DNA from: Xenorhabdus budapestensis
GTDB lineage: Bacteria; Pseudomonadota; Gammaproteobacteria; Enterobacterales; Enterobacteriaceae
DNA: 64,000 nt
Direction: 5' to 3'
NCBI RefSeq assembly: GCF_002632465.1
Contig: NZ_NIBS01000012.1
Span: forward strand, 54,985-118,984
The notes beneath the pieces were generated by a model, which worked only from the letters and a program-made list of their open reading frames with translations, was not told where the DNA came from and did no database searches. The position numbers were made by a program, and so were the translations under genes. Shown here one piece after another: positions 1 through 9,470 of the stretch (position 1 is the first letter of the stretch; the number at the start of each line of letters is the position of its first letter).

Positions 1-3000
1 TAACCGCTGCATTGATATGTTCGGCAGATAAGGCAGAGGTGACTTCGAGCACAACACCTTGCTGTAACCGTTCACCATGTATAAAGCGGTGATGTTGATA
101 CCAGCGAACACTGGGTAAATAATGTAACCAACTGGCGGCTAACTCCTCCAATGCATCTTCTGGTTTCAATGGCTTTTCCAGTACTGCGGCATCTGTTGCA
201 CAACCTGCCGGTTGTTCAGCACAGGCCGTTTCCAATACTGCACCTAATACTGTCAACGTCAGCAATTCTTTGATCTCTAGTTTAACGCCTCTTTTCGCTA
301 ATAATGCGACCAGGCGGATTGCTTTGATCGAATCTCCTCCCTGTGCAAGAAATGAAGCCGTCAGATCCACCGAGTGAGGCCAAATTGGCCTAAAAAATTC
401 CTCATCCAGCCATAAAGGCAGATTATAGTTTTCGGCCTGTTGCTGCGTTTTTTTATCGGCTGCCGGTTTATCCGTTAAGGGGCACTGTGCAACATCAATG
501 AATGACCTGCGGTAAGTTTCAGCAGCGGAGGTAAGCAGCGCTATATCAACCTTACCGTTAGCATTCATTGGCCAGGGTTGCACAGTGCAATACAGATTCG
601 GCAACCAGGATTCAGCTATTTTTTCTTTTAATTTATCTTGGAATTGGTGACTGTCATGAGGGATTGGTTGGTTACTGCACAAGGCAATAGTTTCATAACC
701 CGCTATGCCGTCAGCTTCATCAATGACTAATTTCAATGCCTTCAACTGCCGATTATGATCCTCTGATTGACCAAGCTGTACCAGCACATCTTCCACGGCT
801 TTCTCAATCTCCACCGGATGGATCCGATGACCTCGCACTTTAAATTCATCATCAATGCGTCCGAGACAATGGAATATGCCCTGTTCATCCTGCAACCCCA
901 AATCCCCTGTACGATACCAACGGCACTGCTTATCCACACTGAACACAAATTTTGCTTCTGTCTGGGTGCTATTGTTCAGATAGCCATCTGCCAGTACAGG
1001 CCCACCAATCCAGATTTCCCCATGAAAACCACGGGGCATAATTTGACCCCAGCGATCCCTGATCGATATTTCTGCTTTACCCAGTGCTGTACCAATCGGC
1101 GTAATAAGAGCAGGCGCGGTTTTTTCTTCCTCAATGCTTCTAGCGCCATTGTTTATCGAATAAATACAGCAGCCAACCGTAGCCTCCGTTGGCCCGTATT
1201 CATTAATAATTTCACTGCCTGACGGCAAACAATCCAGTACCTGATTCACCAGTGAAGCCGGCAGATTTTCACCGCCTACAACAAAGGTCAGCGGGTGTTG
1301 TCTGGTGGATCCAATGCCATGCTCGATCAACAAAGACAGATGGGATGGCGTGCATTTAACACCTGTCAGGGATTCATCAGCGAGCAGAGCACGTAACAAT
1401 TCAGGATTATCACGAATGTCTTGTTCATAAGGTTGGATAAATCCTCCTGACAAAATGGGCACTAAAATAGCGGTTTGCGTCAGGTCAAATCCAAAGGAAG
1501 TAAACAGAGGCGTGTTAAATGGAATTTCATCAGCATATGCTGCTTTCGCTGCCAGCGCATAGTTAGCCAATGCAACAGAAGAAATGGCAACGCCTTTTGG
1601 TTCTCCCGTCGAGCCGGAGGTATACAGAATATAAGCCGGATTACAGGATAGATGCTGAATTTCAGGATACGATGTCGAGGCAATCTGTTCCTGAACGATC
1701 CCTTTCTGAGCACTATCTCCCTTATGCAAAGAAACCCGCAGCAAAGGTAAATTCAGTGTCTCAGCTAAGTTTTGGTCAGCTTCGGTGTAAATACACAAGG
1801 AAGCCCCGGAATTACGGGTGATGGTTAATAATCTTTCTGTTGGTGTTGTCGTGGGGCAAACAGGCACAACCGTCACGTTTTTAATCAGACAAGCCAGATA
1901 AGCCAGTACTGTTTCAGGGGTACGCCTGCCCAGAATAAGTACAGGTTTATTCTCAGTATGTATATCATGCAATCGCATACTGAAACGGTGCATCCACTGT
2001 AAACCCTCATGGTAAGTAAGCGTACTATTTTCCCCATTTGGCTTAAATAAAACGTTGTCTGTGTGGCATTCAAATGCTTTAAGTAAATGAACACCTATTG
2101 GCTCCGCCGAACATTCGTCAGAGGTATGATAGGCTTTCGGATGATGATCAGTGTGCTCTTGTGCCATAACTTCAACCGCAATATCTACTGCATAATTAAG
2201 CACAGTGTGCAGAAAGGTATGGCATTGTTCAGGTGACCATATTCTGCGGAAATCAGCTTCAATCGCCAAATAACCATCTGCAAAGCGGTCATGGAGATGG
2301 ATGGTAGCAAACAGAGATTCGACGGCCTGATGGTGTTCAATTATTGTTTCTGTATAACTGCTTGTTTTCTGAAAATTACCTGTTTGGTAGGAAACACCAA
2401 AAGCGGGAATAATCTGTTTCCAGTCCGGTGATGCTAATTCTCCCCAACGGGTCGCGGGCGCATAACGTGAATGTATAAGTGCTTTTTGCAAATGTTTTTG
2501 CAGGCTCTGGTAACAGTCTGTGGCTGTCTGTCCATCCTGACGAAACACAGGCACCAAGATAGGAGCCACTCCCATTGAGATAGTCTGTTTCTCTTCCCTG
2601 CTCCAGCGATTACCAATAGGTGCCTGTAATAACACACAGTTGCTATCTTCAATCACCATTTGCGTATAAGCAACCGCAGTGAAAAACAATCTGAAAATAG
2701 AACCACCACTGTTTTTAAATCGGAGTAATATTTCATTTTGCGATTGGGCCACAGTTGCTTCTATACGCATGGAGCGTGGCTCTAATCCACGATAATCACC
2801 TATCGGATAACGGCGGGATATTTTTCGGGCATCTATTGGTGAAGTTTCTCCAAAAAGCCCCTGCCAATACGCGGCATCTCTTTCCAATCGCCGGGAATGC
2901 TCATAATTTTGTTCTTCCTCAGCATTGGTGGAAAATAAAAAGGATTCGGTTTGTCCGATTGCTGAATCCGGGTTTTCTTGTTCCAATTCTTTGATTAGGT

Positions 3001-3502
3001 GACTCTGCAACATAGCCACACCTATCCCATCCAGCGCAGCGTGATGGGCTTTCAAAAACCAACCTGATTGATCAGGCTGAAAACGTACAGCAAAGATCCT
3101 CACTGGTGTGAGTGATAAGTCCTCTTCCATCAATAACTGACGCTCTACCCAATATTCAAACGCTTCCTTAGGATTGGGATATTTGCTGAAATCGGCTTTC
3201 TCTACTTCTGCCTGGGGACTATCGTGTCGAATACCGAACCATTCCATTTCTGTAGTTTCGGTTGCCAATGCTTCGCTTTCTGTTTGCTGCCCATGCAACG
3301 CTTTATTAATAAATCCGATGCGGAAAACATCTTGCGTATTGCGGACGTGTTCAGCAGCACGCGCAATCCGCTCCAGAGAAATATCTCCCCGTAACCGCGT
3401 GATCCCGCCAAAATAAAATTGATACCCAGAGAGGTTAAACTGTTCCATTTTGAAAATAGTCTGTTGTGACCGGGCCAATCTAAAAATTGATCGATTATTC
3501 AT
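1..3502 (-). CDS. Nonribosomal peptide synthetase, C-A(Asn-like)-T-next domain; C-terminus outside the window
   Basis: Open for about 1167 codons from ATG 3502 to the left edge with no stop; I checked the phase at residues 153, 627 and 1058. The condensation domain (about 1-440) has the active-site HHAALDG at 153-159. The adenylation domain (about 470-960) has YTSGSTGEPKG near 627-637, NEYGPTEATVG, YRTGDLG, GRIDDEFKVRGHRI and NANGKVD. The thiolation domain has GGDSIKAIRLV, with the phosphopantetheine Ser at 1058. The last residues (LPSVRWYQHHRF, then LQQGVVLEV) look like the start of an epimerization or condensation domain. Aligned by eye to GrsA, the pocket code is D-L-T-K-V-G-E-V-G-K, one residue from the published Asn code DLTKLGEVGK. 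The start overlaps the upstream gene by 8 bp, so the two are probably translationally coupled. The product is not identified. Confidence 0.93.
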   Translation of the reverse strand, partial: MNNRSIFRLARSQQTIFKMEQFNLSGYQFYFGGITRLRGDISLERIARAAEHVRNTQDVFRIGFINKALHGQQTESEALATETTEMEWFGIRHDSPQAEVEKADFSKYPNPKEAFEYWVERQLLMEEDLSLTPVRIFAVRFQPDQSGWFLKAHHAALDGIGVAMLQSHLIKELEQENPDSAIGQTESFLFSTNAEEEQNYEHSRRLERDAAYWQGLFGETSPIDARKISRRYPIGDYRGLEPRSMRIEATVAQSQNEILLRFKNSGGSIFRLFFTAVAYTQMVIEDSNCVLLQAPIGNRWSREEKQTISMGVAPILVPVFRQDGQTATDCYQSLQKHLQKALIHSRYAPATRWGELASPDWKQIIPAFGVSYQTGNFQKTSSYTETIIEHHQAVESLFATIHLHDRFADGYLAIEADFRRIWSPEQCHTFLHTVLNYAVDIAVEVMAQEHTDHHPKAYHTSDECSAEPIGVHLLKAFECHTDNVLFKPNGENSTLTYHEGLQWMHRFSMRLHDIHTENKPVLILGRRTPETVLAYLACLIKNVTVVPVCPTTTPTERLLTITRNSGASLCIYTEADQNLAETLNLPLLRVSLHKGDSAQKGIVQEQIASTSYPEIQHLSCNPAYILYTSGSTGEPKGVAISSVALANYALAAKAAYADEIPFNTPLFTSFGFDLTQTAILVPILSGGFIQPYEQDIRDNPELLRALLADESLTGVKCTPSHLSLLIEHGIGSTRQHPLTFVVGGENLPASLVNQVLDCLPSGSEIINEYGPTEATVGCCIYSINNGARSIEEEKTAPALITPIGTALGKAEISIRDRWGQIMPRGFHGEIWIGGPVLADGYLNNSTQTEAKFVFSVDKQCRWYRTGDLGLQDEQGIFHCLGRIDDEFKVRGHRIHPVEIEKAVEDVLVQLGQSEDHNRQLKALKLVIDEADGIAGYETIALCSNQPIPHDSHQFQDKLKEKIAESWLPNLYCTVQPWPMNANGKVDIALLTSAAETYRRSFIDVAQCPLTDKPAADKKTQQQAENYNLPLWLDEEFFRPIWPHSVDLTASFLAQGGDSIKAIRLVALLAKRGVKLEIKELLTLTVLGAVLETACAEQPAGCATDAAVLEKPLKPEDALEELAASWLHYLPSVRWYQHHRFIHGERLQQGVVLEVTSALSAEHINAAV

Positions 3503-5123
3503 GATGTGACCCCTCGTTTTGATTAAAAAACAGAGTCCGAATATTTTGGGCGATCACTTTCCGTTCAAGTTTTCCTGAACTGGAGCGGGGTAACTGCTCA
3601 GCCTGCCAGTAACGGGCAGGTAGCATATAAGCTGGCATCTGTGCCGAAAGGAATTGCCTGATGTCTTGTGGCTCCAGTTCTTCTTGTCCCGCTACGATAG
3701 CTGCAACAAGCCATTGCTCTTGTTTATCGTCTTCAACTACGCAAGCAACAGCTTCAGTAATGGATGGATAATTGAGTAAGTGATGCTCAATCTCTCCCAA
3801 TTCGATCCGCAATCCACGCAGCTTGATTTGCGTATCTTTTCGGCCCTGGCAGAAAAATCCTGTTTCTTTTTCATACCAACCAAGATCTCCCGTCAGGTAA
3901 ATTCGCTCCTGAAGTTCTGGATGAAATACAAACGCCTCATCGGTCAAATCCTGACGGTTGTAATACCCCTCTGCCAGACATAACCCACCAATCGCAATTT
4001 CGCCTTTTTCCGACTCTGCTTTTAAGGTCAAATTATCCGGATCTACGATGTACAATTTGCATCCGGTAAGAGCCTGCCCAACAGGAACAAGTCCCGATGG
4101 ATTTTCCATGCAATCATAAAAACTAACATCAATAGCGGCTTCTGTCGGACCATATAAATTGGTCAGCAAGCAACGGAAATGAAACATTTCATGAAATTGA
4201 ACAACCAAACTGGCAAGTAGTGACTCCCCACTCACATATACTCTGCGCAGAGCAGGTAATGGTGGTTCAAGATCTATTTGACGGTTTTTAATATGATGAC
4301 TTTGCATGTCACTGTCTTGAAGCTCTTGCAATACCGGCTTAAGCAAACTGGGAACAAAGTGAACAACCGTAATATTTTCATTTGCTAATGCTGCCACAAT
4401 AGCTCTGGGATAGGATTCTAATCCCGGCTGTAACAAATAATGACTTGCACCGCTTAAAGCCGGTAGAAAAAGCTCCCATAAGGACACATCAAAAGTCAGT
4501 GCAGTTCTCTGTAAGATGACATCTGAATCAATCATTTCACTGTGTCGCTGATGCCACTCCAGTCGATTAATAAACGCGCCATGATTGACCAATACGCCTT
4601 TAGGCGTGCCTGTTGTACCGGAAGTGAAAATTAAGTATGCAGGATCAGTAGATTGCAATTCAGGTGTATTTAACTGAAAAGAGTTATAACATTCGTTCTC
4701 TGGTCGTGGCTGTGTGGTTATCTCTTCTAATTGATCACAGCTAATTAATGCCAATTCAGCATGTACCTGAGTGAATAAGTTGATCTGATTTCTGCTACAG
4801 AAGGCAATACGGCATCGGGCTGTTGCAAACATGGATGACAAACGGGCAACAGGTATTTTCGAATCAACGGGAAAATAAACGCCCCCGGCTAATAAAACGG
4901 CATATGCTGCGACTAAAAACTCTGGGCTACGTTCAAGCCCAATAGCAACACATTCTCCCTGACGTAAATTTCGCTCATTCATTAAGTGATCAGCCAATCG
5001 CTTCACGCTTACATATAATCCTTCCCAGGATAAGATATTTCCTTTGCCCCAACGTATCGCAGGGTTTTGGTTATCTCTCGCCGTATTTTCAAAATAATCA
5101 GTAATAAATCGACCTGTTTTCAT
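3495..5123 (-). CDS. Free-standing NRPS adenylation domain, predicted serine-activating
   Basis: The 542-residue protein is one complete ANL adenylation domain with no condensation or carrier domain. Core motifs are FTSGTTGTPKG (from about 166), NLYGPTEAAID, YLTGDLGW, GRKDTQIKLRGLRIELGEIE and, near the C-terminus, SSGKLERK with the catalytic Lys. Pocket residues aligned by eye to GrsA read D-V-W-H-Y-S-L-I-D-K, one step from published serine codes (DVWHLSLIDK; EntF-type DVWHFSLVDK). It should form seryl-AMP and load a carrier in trans; the discrete carrier encoded two genes upstream is the obvious partner. An AGAGGA ribosome-binding site lies about 10 nt before the ATG. A 160-bp gap separates it from the dehydrogenase gene. 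Substrate assignment is inference from the code. Confidence 0.93.
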   Translation of the reverse strand: MKTGRFITDYFENTARDNQNPAIRWGKGNILSWEGLYVSVKRLADHLMNERNLRQGECVAIGLERSPEFLVAAYAVLLAGGVYFPVDSKIPVARLSSMFATARCRIAFCSRNQINLFTQVHAELALISCDQLEEITTQPRPENECYNSFQLNTPELQSTDPAYLIFTSGTTGTPKGVLVNHGAFINRLEWHQRHSEMIDSDVILQRTALTFDVSLWELFLPALSGASHYLLQPGLESYPRAIVAALANENITVVHFVPSLLKPVLQELQDSDMQSHHIKNRQIDLEPPLPALRRVYVSGESLLASLVVQFHEMFHFRCLLTNLYGPTEAAIDVSFYDCMENPSGLVPVGQALTGCKLYIVDPDNLTLKAESEKGEIAIGGLCLAEGYYNRQDLTDEAFVFHPELQERIYLTGDLGWYEKETGFFCQGRKDTQIKLRGLRIELGEIEHHLLNYPSITEAVACVVEDDKQEQWLVAAIVAGQEELEPQDIRQFLSAQMPAYMLPARYWQAEQLPRSSSGKLERKVIAQNIRTLFFNQNEGSHHE

Positions 5124-5284
5124 GACGCCGAAGTCCTCTGATTGCTGGCTTTATTGTCCCCCAATTTCATTCCCCTTCTCCCGTAGTGATAGCAAACCGA
5201 CATCACAGGCGGATGTCAGACAATAGAAACCTACCAGCCAGACAAAATGTCTCGTGCTGTAAGTCAGAAGTTATTGGGGATCTT

Positions 5285-6448
5285 TTATGGATGAGTCAGT
5301 CCAGCGTTATAACTGTACCGAGTACAGATTTGCTTACCAATCAGCATTTTTTGTAATTCATTACTTCCTTCAACAACCTGCAAAATTTTTGCATCGCGAT
5401 AAAGTCGGCTGATACCGTTGATCTCATCACAACCGTAACCACCATGGATCTGAACCGCTTTTGCAGCACTCACTCCCGCTTCCTGTGATGCAAAAAGTTT
5501 GGCTTGAAGTATTTGTTCAAGAGCATCTTCATCCCTGGCTTCTTTAGCTTTTGTCGCTGATAAGCAAATAAGTTGAGAGGCAAGCAGACTACTGGACATC
5601 TCCGCCAAATAACCACGGATAATGCCTTGGTCTGCAAGCAGTGTTCCGAAGGTAGAGCGAGAGTTGGCTCTGTATACTGATGCTGATAATGCCGCTTGCT
5701 GTATTCCTACCGCAGCCCAGGCCACACTAATACGACCATAGTCCAGCGCACTGTTAGATATGAGGTTTTGCCCAAAACCGGGTTTTCCGACAATATTTGT
5801 CTTCGGGACCCGACAATCGTTGAAATCCAATCCAGCCAGATAAGCACTCTTGAATCCCAACATGTTTTTCTTGGCTGTTATTGTTAATCCTGGTGCATTT
5901 TTAGGAACCAACACCGCAGTATCCAAACCCTGATATTTGCCGAATACCAGAAACAGATCCGCAATCTGAGCAAAAGTAATCCAGCTTTTCTGCCCATTAA
6001 TACTCAGTTCATTCCCGTGATCTTCAAATCTGGTTGACAGGTTTTTAGAATCACCACCTGCTGAAACTTCTGTTTGGGCGAAAGCCCCAATCAGTTCCCC
6101 TGTTACCAAGGGTGCCAGAAAACGTTGTTTCTGCTCTTGCGAGCCCCAATCCTCAATGGTTTTTAACATCATTGAATGTACATTCAACAAACCAGTCAGT
6201 GATCCGCTTCCGGCGCCTATCGCCATATTCAGTAAGCCGAACGTGGTGGCATCAAATCCCAATCCTCCATTTTTTGTTTTTGCTAATCCGCCTAACCAAC
6301 CATTGTTAGCCAGTTGTTTCACCACACCAACAGGTATGGCTTCAGATAAATCCCATTCGTCGGCATAAGGGGCAACGTTTGTTACTGAAAACTGTTCAAA
6401 TGTCTGTAACCATTCTTGCTGTTCAGGTGCTAAAAAACGATCAAACAT
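5285..6448 (-). CDS. Acyl-CoA dehydrogenase-like flavoprotein acting on a carrier-bound substrate (predicted)
   Basis: The 387-residue protein has the whole ACAD fold: an N-terminal helical domain, a middle beta domain (AFAQTEVSAGGDS, then NGQKSWITFAQIADLFLVFG) and a C-terminal helical domain with IHGGYG and the EGSNELQ segment, which holds the Glu at the usual catalytic-base position. Its ATG overlaps the end of the carrier-protein gene by 8 bp, so the two are translationally coupled. Beside a discrete carrier and a serine-activating domain it most likely oxidizes seryl-S-carrier rather than an acyl-CoA. ZmaI of zwittermicin and OzmD/FkbI-type enzymes play such roles in extender-unit pathways. 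Those pathways also use a 3-hydroxyacyl dehydrogenase, which is not in this window but could lie beyond the left edge. Family is certain; substrate is inferred. Confidence 0.92.
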   Translation of the reverse strand: MFDRFLAPEQQEWLQTFEQFSVTNVAPYADEWDLSEAIPVGVVKQLANNGWLGGLAKTKNGGLGFDATTFGLLNMAIGAGSGSLTGLLNVHSMMLKTIEDWGSQEQKQRFLAPLVTGELIGAFAQTEVSAGGDSKNLSTRFEDHGNELSINGQKSWITFAQIADLFLVFGKYQGLDTAVLVPKNAPGLTITAKKNMLGFKSAYLAGLDFNDCRVPKTNIVGKPGFGQNLISNSALDYGRISVAWAAVGIQQAALSASVYRANSRSTFGTLLADQGIIRGYLAEMSSSLLASQLICLSATKAKEARDEDALEQILQAKLFASQEAGVSAAKAVQIHGGYGCDEINGISRLYRDAKILQVVEGSNELQKMLIGKQICTRYSYNAGLTHP

Positions 6449-6692
6449 TTGTTACCACCTTTCTGTCTAAGAAATTGCAGACAGCTTCAATACTGGAAAA
6501 ATTGGCATTATCGAGATCATCAATTTCGACTTTAATTTTGAAGTTTTTTTCCAAAAAGGAAATTAATTGGATGGCAGCCAGAGAGTTAACCAAGCCTGTT
6601 TCGAAAATATTAACGTTATCTCCCAGATCTTGCTTACCCGAAAGTTTACAGAGATATTCAAATACTAACTTCTTACGTTCAGATACATTCAT
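6441..6692 (-). CDS. Discrete acyl/aminoacyl carrier protein
   Basis: The 83-residue protein is a free-standing carrier: helix 1, then FETGLVNSLAAIQLISFLE with the Ser for phosphopantetheine, then a KVEIDDLD loop and a final helix. The GLVNSL-type active site followed by QL(I/V) resembles the carriers of methoxymalonyl/aminomalonyl pathways (FkbJ, OzmE, ZmaH) as I recall them, more than it resembles AcpP (DSLD). The start is placed at ATG 6692 because AAGGGA sits about 9 nt upstream; GTG 6695 directly before it is possible. It is the first gene of the NRPS operon seen here and overlaps the flavoprotein gene by 8 bp. It probably carries serine loaded by the stand-alone adenylation domain. Confidence 0.88.
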   Translation of the reverse strand: MNVSERKKLVFEYLCKLSGKQDLGDNVNIFETGLVNSLAAIQLISFLEKNFKIKVEIDDLDNANFSSIEAVCNFLDRKVVTNV

Positions 6693-7330
6693 CACGACTT
6701 CCCTTTGTAAGCTTCATTTCATTGGTCTTTGGTTCGTAATATTTATCTGGACGATTTACGTAATGGGTTAATTTTCAGGTTAAATATAAAACTTAAGACC
6801 TCATAGCTACCGCACGGGAGTGTAATCGCCCAAAATAATAAAAATTCAGAATATACATTTAATAAAGCAGACAGTTAAAAGCAGGTTAATAACAATGAAC
6901 CTCTTTTTCCATAATATAAAATATTAACTAAATTATTCTTAATAAGAAGGTAATAGTTGAACAATAAAAAATTTTTGGTGAAAAACATTCTGTGATTACA
7001 AGTTTTTTCCTTATATTTTAGTGAGATATAAATAAAAATCATCTAATATATGAAATAATTTTTTAATATATGAAAAAATAAAAAATCCAGTTAAATGTGT
7101 TTTTGGATAACACAAAGATTAATAAGCGCAATTAATATAGTTACCCATCCAATCGTTTAAGAGCACAAATGATCGGCGTTATTCTATTAATAAAAACTTA
7201 CTTAACTCACATTATTCTGATAAGAGGTTATTGATGGAGCGTGGAAGATGTTCAACCGACTTCAAGCTGTAACATAACCAACAAAACTACAGCTTGAGTA
7301 TGGAGAGGAAGATAAAGGATGAAAAGAGAG
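6693..7330. other. AT-rich intergenic region upstream of the NRPS operon
   Basis: About 640 bp separate the carrier-protein gene from the end of cysM. It is strongly AT-rich and I find no supportable ORF. It should contain the promoter of the leftward NRPS operon, but I cannot pick a convincing -10/-35 pair. In E. coli cysM is followed by pdxK and crr-pts genes, so this gap is probably the junction where the backbone stops and accessory DNA begins. An inverted repeat (CAAGCTGT/ACAGCTTG, 7263-7270 and 7289-7296) lies just after the cysM stop. Confidence 0.6.
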
Positions 7331-8212
7331 CTAACTAAATACCCCGGTAGACAAATACCTGTCTCCACGATCACAAATGATCGCAACAATAATTGCACCT
7401 GGATTTTCAGCCGCAATGCGCAGTGCTCCAGAAACAGCACCTCCAGAGCTAACACCACAAAAAATGCCTTCTTTCTGTGCCAGCAATCGCATCATTGTTT
7501 CTGCTTCTTGTTGCGTAATATCTAAGATTTGATCCACCAGATCTTTCTGATAAATACCCGGCATATAAGCAGGCGACCAACGGCGGATACCGGGAATATG
7601 ACTGTTTTCTGCTGGCTGTAACCCCGTCGTCTGTACCTTATTTGATTGAGATTTCAGATAGCGGCTCACACCTGTAATAGTGCCGGTTGTTCCCATACTG
7701 GAGACAAAGTGGGTAATACGCCCCTGTGTTTGCTGCCAAATTTCCGGCCCTGTTGTCTTGAAATGCGCCAGCGAGTTATCAGGATTATTAAACTGGTCAA
7801 GAACTTTTCCTTCACCGTTCTGTTCCATTTGTTGCGCCAAATCCCGTGCACCTTCCATGCCCAACTCTTCGCTGACCAGAATCAGTTCAGCACCGTAAGC
7901 TTGCATAGACGCCTGACGTTCAAGGCTCATATTTTCAGGCATCAGTAACTTAAGCCGATACCCCTTTACCGCGGCAATCATCGCCAACGCAATACCTGTG
8001 TTGCCGCTCGTTGCTTCAATAAGCACATCTCCCGGTGAGATTTCTCGCCGTAGTTCCGCTTGCTGGATCATTGAGAGTGCTGCTCTGTCTTTCACAGAAC
8101 CAGCAGGATTGTTGCCTTCCAGTTTTACCCAAATCTCCGCATCTACTTCTTCAATAATTCGTTGTAATTTAACCAACGGGGTATTACCGATAAATTTTTC
8201 TAAGCTTGCCAC
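7331..8212 (-). CDS. cysM: Cysteine synthase B (O-acetylserine sulfhydrylase B)
   Basis: The 293-residue PLP-dependent enzyme makes cysteine or S-sulfocysteine from O-acetylserine and sulfide or thiosulfate. It has the N-terminal IGNTPLVKLQRI, the PLP lysine in NNPAGSVKDRAA, the TSGNTGIALA phosphate loop and the GVSSGGAVSGA motif. E. coli CysM is 303 residues. It lies downstream of cysTWA in the same order as the E. coli cysPUWAM operon. A strong intrinsic terminator lies between cysA and cysM, so cysM expression may depend on read-through or its own promoter. CysM rather than CysK is chosen from context and sequence. Confidence 0.95.
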   Translation of the reverse strand: MASLEKFIGNTPLVKLQRIIEEVDAEIWVKLEGNNPAGSVKDRAALSMIQQAELRREISPGDVLIEATSGNTGIALAMIAAVKGYRLKLLMPENMSLERQASMQAYGAELILVSEELGMEGARDLAQQMEQNGEGKVLDQFNNPDNSLAHFKTTGPEIWQQTQGRITHFVSSMGTTGTITGVSRYLKSQSNKVQTTGLQPAENSHIPGIRRWSPAYMPGIYQKDLVDQILDITQQEAETMMRLLAQKEGIFCGVSSGGAVSGALRIAAENPGAIIVAIICDRGDRYLSTGVFS

Positions 8213-8284
8213 AGCACTACCTGAATCATATGAGAATAAACAATAGAATAATCGTATTCAGAAAACTGCCGCAAGATCTTAAGC

Positions 8285-8318
8285 AAAAAAACCCCTGTAT
8301 CCTTCAGGACAACAGGGG
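8285..8318 (-). terminator. Intrinsic terminator after cysA
   Basis: On the minus strand CCCCTGT (8318-8312) pairs perfectly with ACAGGGG (8298-8292) and is followed at once by seven T residues. It lies 31 bp past the cysA stop and before cysM. Confidence 0.85.
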
Positions 8319-8348
8319 AAACCCAGGGTTCTACGAGTAATGAAAATA

Positions 8349-9437
8349 TCAAGCGGACTCAGCAAGTTTCAGTACCTTTAATGCAGAATTACCTTCATAC
8401 AAACGGGCATTATTTCCACCAATAAAATATTGACTTCCTCTCGCCGGAATCAAAGAATTATCCGGCCAGATAACCGACAAACTCTCTTCTCCCCACCCCA
8501 TCGGCTGAACAGACAACAGGGAAAAATGCCCTCGTGGACTCACTTCCACAATCTTAACCGGCAAAGGGCAAGATGACGTCTGTTGTGTACTGAGATTCAT
8601 TTCCCACGGACGCAAGAAAACATCAACATTCCCTTGATGTAATGGCATCACCTCCAATGGGAAAACTTTTCCGCCAACCCATAATTGAGAGCCTTTGATC
8701 TCACCGTGTAACTGATTCACTTCGCCCATAAATTCCAGGACAAAACGGCTTTCCGGCTCTTTCCATACTTGCTGTGGAGTGCCAACCTGCTCTATAGCAC
8801 CTTGATTCATCACCACAACCCGATCCGCCACTTCCATTGCTTCTTCCTGATCATGAGTGACAAATACGCTGGTAAATTTTAATTCTTCATGCAGCTCACG
8901 TAACCAACGACGCAATTCCATCCGAACCTGAGCATCCAAAGCACCAAAAGGCTCATCTAATAAGAGGATTTGTGGCTCAACAGCCAACGCTCTTGCTAAA
9001 GCCACTCGCTGTTTTTGACCACCAGAAAGTTGTGATGGATAACGATCTGCAAGATGAGATAACTGAACCATATCGAGTAAAGACATTACTTTACTGCGAA
9101 GTGTCTCTCCACTGGGACGCTGACGACGGGGCAGAACCGTCAGACCAAAAGCAACATTATCAAATACTCTCATATGACGAAACAGGGCATAATGCTGAAA
9201 AACAAAACCCACCCGCCGATCTTTTGCGTGGATCTGGCTGACATCCTGACCATGAAACTTCAACTGCCCTGCACTTTGCTGCTCAAGCCCTGCAATGATC
9301 CTCAACAATGTCGTCTTGCCGGAGCCAGACGGACCAAGCAGAGCAACCATTTCACCGGATTCAATATCCAGAGAAATATTATTCAGTATTTGAGCCCGAC
9401 CAAAAGATTTACTGATTTTGCTGATTTCAATACTCAT
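8349..9437 (-). CDS. cysA: Sulfate/thiosulfate ABC transporter ATP-binding protein
   Basis: The 362-residue ATPase energizes sulfate/thiosulfate import. It has Walker [10 protein letters not shown] near 35-43, Q-loop FQHYALF, signature [15 protein letters not shown], Walker [13 protein letters not shown] and the switch histidine in [14 protein letters not shown], followed by a TOBE-like C-terminal regulatory domain of about 120 residues. Length matches E. coli CysA (365). It follows cysW with a 33-bp gap and is the last gene before a strong terminator. The permeases are adjacent, but the periplasmic binding protein gene is missing from the operon. Confidence 0.96.
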   Translation of the reverse strand: MSIEISKISKSFGRAQILNNISLDIESGEMVALLGPSGSGKTTLLRIIAGLEQQSAGQLKFHGQDVSQIHAKDRRVGFVFQHYALFRHMRVFDNVAFGLTVLPRRQRPSGETLRSKVMSLLDMVQLSHLADRYPSQLSGGQKQRVALARALAVEPQILLLDEPFGALDAQVRMELRRWLRELHEELKFTSVFVTHDQEEAMEVADRVVVMNQGAIEQVGTPQQVWKEPESRFVLEFMGEVNQLHGEIKGSQLWVGGKVFPLEVMPLHQGNVDVFLRPWEMNLSTQQTSSCPLPVKIVEVSPRGHFSLLSVQPMGWGEESLSVIWPDNSLIPARGSQYFIGGNNARLYEGNSALKVLKLAESA

Positions 9438-9470
9438 ATCCTGCCATTGACCTCCACAGATGACTCCTAC

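Noticed and set aside
7263..7296. Inverted repeat CAAGCTGT/ACAGCTTG as a cysM terminator
   Set aside because: The loop is 18 nt and no T run follows on the minus strand. It is mentioned in the intergenic entry only.
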